Below are positions 1 to 10,259 of a DNA stretch of 64,000 nt, one piece after another; position 1 is the stretch's first letter, and each line of letters begins with the position of its first letter. This DNA is from Rhipidocladum racemiflorum. Its lineage: Eukaryota; Streptophyta; Magnoliopsida; Poales; Poaceae. Position numbers and translations under genes: made by a program. Location: the NCBI GenBank assembly GCA_036346355.1, contig CM070581.1, positions 50,363,849-50,427,848 of the forward strand, written 5' to 3'. Below the pieces are notes generated by a model. That model did not search any database, had not been told where the DNA came from, and saw nothing but the letters and a program-made list of their open reading frames with translations.

Positions 1-540
1 GAGTCCATGCGGCGCCGTGCACCTGGTGCACACACGCAACGCGTGCTGGGCGCTGTGGTGAGAGGCCAGCCAGCGGCCGGAGGGGCGAGGGATGGGGCAG
101 CGTCGCGCACCGACGGTAGGGGCATGAGGTGAGGCCGACGGCGAGGTCGGCGGGGCCAGAGGGGCACGGGTGGCAGCGGGAGAGGTCGGCGACGGGGCAA
201 CGGAGTCGAGCGGCGGCGTCGGAGGGGGAGAAGAAGGCGGTGGGGCGCTGGGGAGGGAGGAGAGAGCGGGGGAGAGAGAGTGTGTGGGGGAGAGAGGGGG
301 CGCCGGGCATATAAATAGGGAGGGGGCGGCACTGGGGATAAGGCAGGGGCGATTGCGTGCGCGCAGCCACATGGGAAGGGGCGGGGTGGCGGTGGGGAAA
401 TGGGGCGCAGCGGCTGCGTTGTCCATCGCGGGAGGAGAGAGAGGGCGCATAAGGAGTAGAGGGAGGCTGGGTTGGGCCACGCCGGGTGGCGGGGAAATGA
501 GCCTGGTTGGGCTCGGCCCAGGAGAAAAACAAGTTTTTTT
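1..540. other. GC-rich segment with TATA-like box, no gene recognised
   Basis: Very GC-rich, purine-skewed sequence containing CATATAAATAGGG at about 308-320, which looks like a TATA box. The open frame through it (170-736) is rich in Gly, Arg and Glu and has no recognisable domain; it is probably a by-product of base composition. The segment could be a promoter, or the U3/R part of an LTR whose start lies left of the window. No paired repeat was found inside the window, so the assignment stays open. Confidence 0.3.
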
Positions 541-1400
541 TATTTTACAGCGTTACAATTCTCATCCACCATGTCTTCCATCCCTATTCCCATTTGTTGC
601 CTCCTCCATCTCCATTCCCCTCGCTGCACCGCCTATCCTCCATCTCCAATCACTACCCCCTACCTCCATTGGATGGTACATGGCCATGCCACAATCATCC
701 TCCATGGCAGGTTCGAATGCTAGGGCAAGGTGGTAGAGCTCAAATCGTTGAGTGGGGGCAATAGGGAAAAAATGTCATTTCCCATGGCAAAAAAAAAGCA
801 AAAATAATTAACCCGGAGGAACCGGATGATAATGGTATAATATGAATCTAAATATCTTTGAGGTGCTATGCAATGGAAGCAAAATTTTTAGTAGCATTTC
901 GAGTAACTAGGTCAATTCGTACGCGATGTCACGCCGTGCGAAATTTGGTCCGAAGTTCTTATTATAAAAAACGTAGTTTTGGTTTTCTCGGTGATGTTGT
1001 TTTAAAAATTGACTGGCTAGGAGCTGTCGGCAAATCTGCGTCTCAATGGTGTTTTTTTAAAATTAGCTGGCTATGAGCACGCATCAAATTTGCAAAACCA
1101 TAGGTAAGCTTTTAAAAATTGGCTGGCTATGAGCTGTCGTCCAATTTGCGAAACCACGAGAAAGGACCTATGCATGATTACCAAATATTGTTGAAGGATC
1201 TAATATTGTCCAAGCAGCATATGTATAAACTAGGCAGATTTGCGCGCTCCGCCGCGCCGTGCGAAATTTGATCCGAGTTTTTATTTCTGAAAAAAGGCAG
1301 GAATATCCAAGATAATACACGTTTTGAAAAATATTAGAGATCGCTCTGGACAATATTAGATTTTGAGTTACAAAAAAATTATAGATGCCGAGTTTAACAC
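541..1400. other. Gene-free AT-rich stretch with diverged repeats
   Basis: No coding region is supported. The stretch around 1000-1170 carries a repeated phrase (GGCTGGCTATGAGCTGTCG and variants, at about 1009, 1063 and 1120) followed by AAACCACGAGAAAGGACC. A related phrase occurs at about 39030-39070 and 39115-39135, so this is a dispersed repeat family with copies on both sides of the transposon nest. Confidence 0.4.
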
Positions 1401-1439
1401 CCCATGCATTCACCGGGTAATATAAGAGAACGAGCTGTA

Positions 1440-1815
1440 AAAAAAATATCTCCCTTGATTTTTCACTGGGAAAAGCAAGGAAAAACGGGAAAAAAATGGA
1501 GAAACGACGGACGAAAAACGAATTCCCATTTTTTTTGGGGGGGGGACGGCTTCGGAGAAAAAACAGATCACGAAAACAATTTTTCCGGGCAAAATGGATA
1601 AAGAAAACGGTCTTCCATTTTTTGGGGGAAAACGACCAACGCAAACATTTTTCCCATGCTCCGAAAAAAAACGGATCACAAAAACATTTTTTCTGGGCAA
1701 AACGGAGAAAGGAACGATTTTCCATTTTTTTCTGGAAAAACGGCCAACGAAAATATTTTCCGCATGCTCTAGAGAGAAAACGGAACACTAAAACATTTTT
1801 TTCGGGCAAAACGGA
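1440..1815. repeat. Diverged tandem repeats, (G)GGCAAAACGGAGAAA type
   Basis: Imperfect tandem units containing AAACGGATCAC, AAAACATTTTTTC, GGGCAAAACGGAGAAA and TTTTCCATTTTTT recur at about 1480-1815. The long open frames here on either strand are rich in Phe/Lys/Arg and follow the repeat, so they are not taken as genes. The same phrase family (GGAAAAATGGAGAAAGGACC) ends the tandem block at 36760-37515. Confidence 0.5.
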
Positions 1816-1859
1816 GAAAAGACCCGAACGTAAACCGCGGGTACCTATTTGCTATAATT

Positions 1860-2125
1860 TTGGAACTGTTCGCTATTTTGAAAAATTAGGAAAGGGCTCG
1901 TTCGCGATTCGTATTTAACGGGAGGTTCTCCCTGTAAAATGACAAACCAGGGGCCTAAACGCAAACCAGAAAAAAAATATTTTACTCTCACATAAAATCG
2001 CATAGGGACCTATTCGTAATTTTGAAGAACCGAGGGGGTTTTTCGCAAAAAAGAGGCTGCCACGTGGGGCACCTGGTTGGCCTCCAATCCCTTCCTCTGT
2101 AATAGAGGTTATATATAGATATAGA
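1860..2125 (+). repeat. Dispersed repeat, left copy (pair of 37540-37795)
   Basis: Aligns by eye with 37540-37795 in the same orientation: both contain GTATTTAACGGGAGG, then a CCTAAACGC(A/G)AACC(A/G)GAAA phrase, then CTCACA(T/A)AAAATCGCA, a stretch of pyrimidine-spaced TTTTTTGCAAAA, then CACGTGG and CC(T)CTTCCTC. It ends in an AT-rich TATATATAGATATAGAT tract. The two copies flank the whole nested transposon block. Family unknown; a terminal region of a larger DNA element is possible. Confidence 0.5.
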
Positions 2126-2404
2126 TGGTAGCGTTTGGAGTGGTATATCCTAAATTTTGCTTTGTTATAATGGATATACATTGTCCTTAAAGCCTCGAAT
2201 GTATTTTAATCTGAACTAGGATGTCATGGCATTGGAGAGGCCTAATAGTATGTAAGAATTAATACAACAATGCATGGTCACCACATATGTACTATTTTTA
2301 AAGAGAAGATGTGCGGGCTCCATAGTTTTTTTTCCTTTTGAAAAAACACCCATGGTGGACTCCTAACCTTTGGAGCTGACCTTAGTTGCCTACTGGACTG
2401 TGGT
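2126..2404. other. Short intergenic stretch, probable outer transposon edge
   Basis: No coding signal. Its last bases (CTGTGG at about 2398-2403) followed, after removing solo LTR E, by CGATGCCAGAAATTTTTT give CTGTGGCGATGCCAG. The reverse complement of 36755-36776 begins AGTGGCGGAGTCACC. These could be the decayed terminal inverted repeats of an outer DNA element that carries the DiT gene fragment. This is an inference from short matches. Confidence 0.25.
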
Positions 2405-4621
2405 TGTAACACCCCGACATTTAATATGCCTGAATGCTACCAAACATAAGCTAAACAACATCTAAATACCACAATTAAACATAAATTCCAGCAAAGGCGC
2501 ACATGCTAAAAACCGAGATTTCGGCAGCATCTCCTTTGTTTTAACATGAATTGAAGGAGCAACAACAATAACACAAGTTATATCATAATGGAAAGCATCT
2601 AAAACAGCAATAATTAACGACTTAGCAACAATGTAAGTCTAGTTCCAAATATATAATGTCTCCAAGAGTCAAACGAACGAAAAGATTCTCATTTAGCAAA
2701 GCTAAGCCATAAAGCAATGATCATCACACGCAATTTATTATCAACAATAATTGAATGACTTGTGAAATCAAAAGAGTGAAGCTACGTGTGGAAGTGTGAC
2801 TATTTCCCTTCCCCGCATGCTGGATTCATGGTACCTAAAAGAAAACAACATAAACACAAGCGTGAGTTCATCACTCAGCAAGCATATTGCAATGGACAAC
2901 AAGAACAATAACATGGCAATAATGTCTCACATCATGTATATCATCTCATTCATGAACACATAACATTATCATCATCATTACGTATGCAATGCAATGTAAT
3001 GCTCATGTCTCCTTGGAAACTCATACCGGTATGGTTGAGTACACACCCGTCGGTGTGCACCCTCTCCCCCCTTCCATCCCGAAGATGGAGGGTGCCTACT
3101 CCTCGCTTCCGTTCACTGCGGTGAATGGAATCACGATGTAGGACTTACTCATTGGCTCTCCGGATTAGTCATATCTTTCTCACCGACCTTCCCGGATTAG
3201 TTATGACTTTCTCACCGCCCGGGCCATGTAACATGTCATGTATGCAATTATGCCAACATCATATTTAACTCACATATTGACACATGTTATCATAACATAA
3301 TAAACATGCTCATCATATCATTGGCAATCATAAAAGCATGGCAAGTGATCATATATCATGTAGTCAATTCCATCTATTCTCAATAAGCAACCTACAAATC
3401 GGTATCCATTACAACACACTTGCCTCAACCACGGGCAACGGATTGGCGGAAAGTAGAAGGCACTCCCGGGGTCACACCACCTGCACATAGGTATCATACA
3501 CTCACAATCATGTCCACAAAACAGTACGCAAACCCTCATCTACCCCGACATTGCCAACTACTCGCAAAACCTAAAAACAGAGGTTCTGTCCCGTCGGGAC
3601 AGCAGCCCTCCAAAAGGCATAACTCGGGTTCTAAGACCCCGAATCAATTAAGAGAGTACATCCTCGCGTAGCTTAGGAAATTTCCCAACTTTTTCTAGGT
3701 ATAGGAAAAGACTGATTCGGACTCTAAAGTTGTTTAATCTACAAAATACCGTGATCTGTTCCAATCACGTCACAGATTTTAACGCGCTCGGTAAAACAGC
3801 CATAACTTTCAAACGGCTGGGCGGAATTTAACGTTCTTTATATCCACGGAAAGATAACGAAATTATATACAACTTCTTAAACGTCCATACGACCAGATTC
3901 CGAATCTAATTTGGCGAAAAACCGAACCCTAGGTCGACTGCTCATGCTGCCCGAAACAGAGAACGTGGCAACTTCTAGTTCTAATCCAATCTACTCAATT
4001 CCAGTACCACCAATTGATCTAAAAACTTGATAAACACCCTTAGAACAGTACCTATACCAACCCCAAGGATTCCCATGGCCATACCTTTGCCCAACGCACG
4101 AAAACCCAATAGATCTCCTACCGGTTCGCGCGATCTCCTTCCTCGCTCCAATCCCGCTGGATCTCCTCGTCGCGGAGCGCTCCAACGGATGGATCTTTGA
4201 GGTGTGGAGGTGGATAACTCCCCTAGGGGCAGCAAGGGAGGAGGAGAGGTGGTGGAGAGGTGGTGGAGCAATGGGGAGCAATGGGGGAGGTGGAGGCGCC
4301 ATAAGGAGGAGGTGGGGAGGTGTGGGGGGGCGGCTAGGACTTGTGGGGGCGCAAGGGCAGGGGGTGAACGCCTAAAGGGGCTGGAGGAGGCCCCCAACCA
4401 GGTCTCCTACTCCTATTAGGACTCAAACTCCATCCCACCAAAGCCCACGACCCTTTCCTTTAGGCCCAAACTCCCCCGGAAAGGCCCAAAACCCCGAAAA
4501 CGGCCCGGAAACGCTATTAAGCCTCCTATCATATGGTTTTAACCTCCAATACCATATTTCATAAAGTTTTTTGACCTTAACATTCACGTTAAATAATGTC
4601 ACACCATTCCCTAGTGTCACA
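2405..4621 (-). mobile_element. Solo LTR E, same family as element A
   Basis: A 2.2-kb LTR in reverse orientation: it begins TGTAACACCCCGACATTTAA (complement of the A-family LTR end) and ends CTAGTGTCACA (complement of TGTGACACTA). It shares with A-left, A-right, F and D the blocks CGGCAGCATCTCC, AACTCACGCTTGTG-type, GGTACC-type near the intron-like tract, CATGTCTCCTTGGAAACTCAT, and TCTCACCGACC. Flanks are GTGGT on the left and GTGGC on the right, a 5-bp TSD with one mismatch. No primer-binding site or polypurine tract adjoins, so it is a solo LTR left by recombination between the two LTRs. Confidence 0.85.
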
Positions 4622-4713
4622 GTGGCGATGCCAGAAATTTTTTAAAGCCCGGGCAAATCTAACTACAGCGATGGCAATCTAGCCAGCGCCATCGTCGCGA
4701 GGTCGAGGCCGGT
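4622..4713 (-). pseudogene. DiT-type dicarboxylate transporter, downstream piece
   Basis: Read on the - strand, the bases next to the hAT junction encode VKTGL followed by a decayed continuation. Joined over the hAT element to 36047-36420, the frame reads WLIVISF...FVKTGL, which is the conserved block of plastid 2-oxoglutarate/malate translocators (SODiT/DASS family, usually FFARGFVKTGLGDRIAT). Only about 30 codons remain here before solo LTR E. The residues after KTGL no longer match the family. Confidence 0.55.
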
Positions 4714-4929
4714 CTTGACAACAGGGGTGTAATGGGTCGGGTAATACCCGATCCGTACTCGTACCTGGATGCAAAATTACTCTAATGAAAAACTATTTTA
4801 CACTACCCGCCGGGTACGGGTACGGGTAGTACCCGGGTAGGTTAGGCTCGGGTTCGGGTCGGGTATGAGATCAGCAATACCTGATGGGTATGGGTTGGGT
4901 TCGCGTACCCGATAATTCTCACAATCCGG

Positions 4930-5190
4930 ATACTTGGATGTAATCATGCCACAAGGTCATCCCCTCATCCCCTCCCCTCCCAACTCCCAGCCGTCCCCAG
5001 CCGGCGGTCGCCGCCTGCCCGCGCCCGGGTTCGGAATCCTGGCCATCGCCGGCGTGCTCCTCCCAGACTGGGAGTTCTCCGACCGTGACTTCTCCCAGTG
5101 GCTCACCCCCCATGCCAGCCTCTTGTCGCACGGCCGCCGCCGCCGCAGATCGCGAGCACGATGTTTGGAAGTAAGCCTCGACGCCTCCCT
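4930..5190 (+). other. GC-rich exon-like segment inside the hAT element
   Basis: A sudden GC-rich block inside the AT-rich hAT element. On the + strand a frame opens at 4934 (MDVIMPQGHPLIPSPP..., 119 codons); alternatively the ATG at about 5161 gives MFG followed by a good splice donor (GAAGTAAGCC) and a typical T-rich grass intron. It may be a captured first exon of a host gene, or the untranslated first exon of the hAT element. I do not recognise the protein. Downstream 5190-5540 has no further exon that I can define. Confidence 0.3.
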
Positions 5191-5563
5191 CCCCTGTTGT
5201 TTGATCTTTCGGTTTGGTTTGCATGGAAATTGGAATTGGCGTTCTTGCGAGCTCGGGCAGTGGCGGAGATCGCTGCGTTTTGGCATTTCTTGAAGCCAAT
5301 TCGCTTGATTTGTGGGTAATTTAGGTGTTCTTGAGGCCAATCCACAACATTTGATGGATGTAGAGGAAGCAGTGTGTGATCGAGGAAAGAAAGGAAAGAA
5401 ATTTGCCTTATTGCTCTGCAAAAATATTGTCCCCCAATAGCAACTCCATTTTCTGTAGGGTCTGGCAAGTTTTAACTAGTTTAGTTGCAGAATTATAGGC
5501 AGCTGGTGCCTGATGGAGTGGTGGGTGGTCCTGTAGCTTTTGGGGTGTTTGGCAGAGCTCCAG

Positions 5564-5823
5564 TGTCATGTGCCGGACTGGGAATAGGGAAGTAATCGAC
5601 AAGGCAACATCAGATGGGGCATAGCACATTGTGTAATAGCTATACACGGTGAGGGTGTTTAGGCGTGTTGTGGACCCTGTAAGGGTTGTTGGGAACTATA
5701 TAACTTGGGATTGTACTCGTTGCTGGACGACGAAGTTGTTATTCCTCATGCTATAGCAGAGTTTCTTCCCCTTTCTGCTGTCTTCTCCTACCCCAGACCC
5801 TATTCTGATCTATGATCCTTACA
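5564..5823 (+). repeat. Element B 5' LTR
   Basis: 260-bp LTR, TGTCATGTGCC...GATCCTTACA. Matches 34325-34588 along its length with scattered substitutions and small indels (for example TGTGGACCCTGTAAGG here against TGTGGACCCACTTGTAAGG on the right), indicating an old insertion. Confidence 0.9.
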
Positions 5824-5825
5824 TT

Positions 5826-5837
5826 TGGTATCAGAGC
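5826..5837 (+). promoter_or_regulatory. Primer-binding site, initiator Met-tRNA, element B
   Basis: TGGTATCAGAGC, complementary to the 3' end of plant initiator methionine tRNA, two bases after the end of the 5' LTR. Confidence 0.9.
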
Positions 5838-5899
5838 CCGGTTTCGCTCTGGCGCTTCGGAAGAAAGATTCGCAGTTGGAGATTAAGGTTACTGCGGCC

Positions 5900-6758
5900 A
5901 TGGCTTCGGTGGAAAATCAATTGGAAGGGGTAAATGCGCTCCTGAAGCAAATTCTTGATGATGTTCATGGTGTAAAAGCGGAGGTGGGAGAGATCCGATC
6001 CTCAATGGAAAAGGTACAAGGAAGGGTGGAGGCCTTGGAATCTCGTCCGGAAGCAGTTAATCCAGCGTCAACTCATCCGGCGTTTTCGGTGGTGGCTTGC
6101 CTCCTCAGGCGCCATCGGTAGTGACTTCTCTAGTGGGAGAGGAAATTGCAGTGGCACAAGGTTTACATGATCCGGAACAACTTCATCGGCAAGCGAAGGG
6201 CATATTGGGACCTCCTGTAGGTGCTCCATTAATTGGTAAGATGGATGCACTGCTTGCTCTACATGGTGTCGATGCGAGGTCTGGGGAGAGAAGAGTATTG
6301 GGGGAAGACAGAATACAAACTCTGCAGCACAAATTCGTCCGCCTCTACCAAAACTGGAGTTTCCATGGTTTGAAGGGAAAATCCAAGGTTGTGGAAGGGA
6401 AGGTGTGAGACTTATTTTGAAGTGTTTGGGATTCATCCTAGATTGCGTACGAGGTTTGCATCTTTGAATTTTACTGGAAATGCCGCTCTATGGTTGCAGA
6501 ATGCAGAGATTAAGGGTCGTTTTGATGATTGGGAAACCCTTTGTAATGCAGTGGAAAAGAGGTTCGAAAGAAATCTGTATAAAAGGAAAATGAATCAGTT
6601 GATTGGTTTAAAGAAGAATGAGTCGGTGGCTAAGTTTGTGGAAAGATTTGAAGAACTGTATGTAGCACAATATACTCCTATACAATCCCTCTCAGGTTGA
6701 TTTTTTTTTGTCACCCATTTTTTAGGGGGATTAAAAGAAGAAATTAGGGTTGCAATAG
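5900..6758 (+). pseudogene. Element B gag remnant
   Basis: Starts at the ATG at 5900 (MASVENQLEGVNALLKQI), a coiled-coil-like N-terminus, then shifts frame near 6090-6100 and again near 6390. The third frame carries the capsid-type retrotransposon gag motif (FTGNAALWLQ ... ERFEELYVAQ), with a stop at 6698-6700. Decayed coding continues to the C insertion site (EIRVAI-). Two frameshifts and stops make it non-functional. Confidence 0.8.
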
Positions 6759-9700
6759 TGTAACACCCCAAAATTTTGCTTTTCCTAAATCTATGTGCGA
6801 TTTGGCACTTTGGTGAATTTTTGGAATTTTCTGGAATTTATTTGGATTTATTTGGAATTTATTTGAATTTATTCCATTTTAAAATAATTAAAGAATCTAA
6901 TTTTGCAAATAAAGTTTTGTTGGAAATATTTTATTTGAGTCCCAAATACCTTAAAATATTTTCCAGAATTTTTCTGGAATTTTTCTGAGTATTTTGCTAT
7001 TTTTAATGAATTAAAGGAATTACAGGAAATTATTTTAATTATTAAATCGCTGGAAAATCAAGTCGGGTCAAGTACTATTCATCCGACCGAGTCGGAACCC
7101 GAGTCGGACTCGAGTCCGACCCGAGCCACGTGACTCGACCGAACCAGCTCTAAAACCTAATCGATCCCAACCGTTGGATCAAGATCCAACGGTCAGGATT
7201 TCCCCGTACCGCTTCGATCGGACCCGGCCCGGATCCGATCTCTCGCGCGCATCGCGGCCGCTGATCGTGCCACGTGGACGGCTGTCCGTCGTCGTCTCCG
7301 CCCGAGTCCGAAGCCGACTCGCCGCGCGCCTTGGCCGCCGTGGGAACTAGGTTTCCGTTTTAGCGAAGCGAGGCTATTTAATGCCCGGATCACACCCCGA
7401 GATCGCTTTGACCTTGCGCGGCCGTTGCCGTCGCCGCCCGCGGTGCCCAGCGCGCCCGCAATCGCTCGCCGGGTCGTAGCACCCCTCGCCGCAGTTACGC
7501 TTGATTCCGCCGCCGTCGCGTTCCCGCCGCCATTGACCCCGGATCCGGACTCACCGCGACGAGCGCACGAAGGACCTCACCTCGCCGAGGAGGCCGCAAA
7601 CGCGCCGTTGCCGTGTCGCCGTCCCAGCTCCGCCACACGCCATCGCCGTCGCTGAAAGCTTCTCGGCCGTCCGATCAAGATCCAACGTCCCGAGATCACG
7701 CCCACGTCATCTCACGGTGAGATTCCGTCCAAAACCACTAGATCCAATCTTGACCGTCCGATCTAGATCCAACGGTCGAGATCAACCGCGTTCACCCCAA
7801 ACGCGTGAGTCGAGATCAATACGGGACCGTTGATTTTCAAATCAGCGGTGAGATCTAGACACGTGTCGGGAAGGCCGACCGTCGCGGTCGGCGCCGGCCC
7901 ACGCCGCTGCGGCGTGGCAGGACGCCGACACGCGGCCCGCATGTCGGCCCGGCCAAACCGCGCACCATGACGCGTCACGCGGCGTCATGGCGGGCGCATG
8001 TCGCCAAATGCTCCAGCCGCGGCGCCGACGCCAAGAATGACGCTACCCATGGGACTCCACCGCCGTACCGGTGGTCGAGCCCCGCCGACGCCAAGAATGA
8101 CGTCACCCGAGGGGACCCACATGTCGATGACACGTGGAGTCGTGGGACCGAGTCCACTGTAGACCCGAGCCGAGCGTGGACCGAATCCATGGACGGTGGC
8201 GTCGCCACCAACCAATCGAGGTCGACACGTGTCCAGCCGACGCAATAATTAATTTCCAAAAGAAAATGATTTATTAATTCGAAATAATGATTTGATTTTG
8301 TTTCAAACTTCAAACGCTTATAACTTTTGCGTTTCAACTCCGATTTGAGTGATTCAAATTTCTAAATTTGTATAAAATTGAGATCTACCTAATTATGAAT
8401 TTTATTTAATTTTTGGACTAAAGTTTTCCTCTGTAATATTATTTAATTGATTATTTAAACTTCAAAATGCTATAACTTTTGCATTTTAACTCCAAATTGT
8501 GATTCCAGTTTCTAAAAATTCATAAAATTATGTTCTCTCTGTTTATGGATTTTATTTGGATGATTGGATACTTTTTGCCTATTGTTTATTCGTGTATTGC
8601 TATTTGCACGCTTTACGAGTAGACGTTGAAGTGCCGGAAGGATTTGAAGGAGAAGTATTGACTCAGGATCCAACTCAAGACCAAGAACAAGTACTTTTTG
8701 AAGGAAAGTTGTGCTTTGACCATGTTGATCCTATTTCGAAATCTATTTTGATTTAACCTATTGCATGCTAGTTCAATTAGAAAAATACTTTATTTAAATA
8801 TGGGGATTAGATAAATACCAATTTGCTGTATGACACCTTGATTATTTAAATATGTGCCATGAACCGTTGTCACCCTAGTTGTGGTTTACTAGTTGGACAT
8901 TATTAAATTGCCAACATGGGAAATTAGACCGTTGTAGTATGTTGCTTAGACCTGCTACGTGCTCATGACATGATTTTGGACAATCAAATGTTAATATGGA
9001 CTTAATGATATATTGAACCTGTTTTGGAAAGGTATCATGTGATGTTGATGGCACGTGGTGCATGGTAATCAACTGGGGTTTGATAAATAGTTTTTCGACC
9101 GGGGCATGTGGCAAGAATAATCAGGTGGGCGATCGTGGCATCGGGATGTTGATTTGGTTCTTCGGGTAGTCTTGCCCTGGTCACCCTAAGGACTTAACCT
9201 TGCAAGCCTTTGAACTGGGTCTAACGTGCAACCACATGTCTGTAATGGGACGGACCTAGTTGACTAAGTTGCTAATAACGTACCTGTGGGACCTCAGGAG
9301 GTCAACTACACCCTTTGTGTACGTTGTACGGGGGAGCGTACCGGGGCTGAGGCCAGGTACCCATCTAACGGTTGATTGGCCTAAACTTCGCCTTAGCTAA
9401 GGGAAGGGTTAGTGTGCAATAACCGGGGAGGACCACTTGTATTGTTAGAAGTTTCCGAAAGACTTTGTTACAGGAACTCGCCATTGTGGTGTTTGGATCA
9501 GTATCTTGTGGGTAAAGTGCATAACCTCTGCAGAGTGTAGCATCTATTCGAATAGCCGTGTCCGCGGTATTGGACATCGCTCGGGAATTACAGTCAAGGG
9601 TTAGATTTTCTCAAAAATAACTTGGATCTGAAAGGTCGGGTTGGATTAATAATGATGTTGATGGAAATGTGGATTAGGATGGGAAAGATGTTTATTAAAC

Positions 9701-10243
9701 TCCTTGAAAAGTTATCTATGCTATACTTGTTCTACTGCTTTCGAATCTACTTATGCTACTTGTCAAATGCTGTTTACTGCAAATATACCTTGAGCTATTC
9801 CTTTGTACCAAGCCATGCATATAGTATATTAGCTCGCATTCTGTGCATGACTTGCTGAGTACCAAGTACTCACCCTTGCCACAATACAACACCAGTTGAA
9901 GAGGAGACTACACCAGCTTTGGAGGAGGAGCTCCAAGAGGATCCGTCTACTTAGGGAAGCGAGCCCAGTCAGTTGCCTGTGGTATACTGGATGGCGCCAC
10001 GAAGTTATTTGATTTTCCGCTGCTACTATTTCTCTCTTAATAAGTTTCGCCCTGCGAGGCGTACATTTGTGACTTGACCATAAGGTCGAGTAACCAGTTT
10101 GGTTATTTAAATAAAAGTACTTTATTAGTATCGAATGGTATGATTGTGATATTTACCGATGTTAAGACTGTGTGCACTAGCGCGTTCCTGGACTAGTGCT
10201 GAATACACAGAGGGTCCGGATTTGCAAATTCGGGGTCCCGACA
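6759..10243 (+). mobile_element. Solo LTR C (3.5 kb) inserted in element B
   Basis: Begins TGTAACACCCCAAAATTTTG and ends CGGGGTCCCGACA, with a perfect TSD AATAG on both sides (6754-6758, 10244-10248). Removing it restores the B frame EIRVAI-VLHN. There is a GC-rich segment at about 7050-8250 with many GATCCAACGGTC and CACGTG phrases, then AT-rich sequence; no ORF matches a known protein. A second, inverted copy starts at 61281. Probably gypsy-derived (very long LTR), family unknown. Confidence 0.88.
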
Positions 10244-10259
10244 AATAGTGCTTCATAAC

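Noticed and set aside
170..736. 188-codon open frame on the + strand
   Set aside because: Gly/Arg/Glu-rich product of GC-skewed sequence without domain or splice support.
1168..1809. 213-codon open frame on the - strand
   Set aside because: Phe/Lys-rich and made by the tandem repeat; the opposite strand is equally open and no domain is visible.
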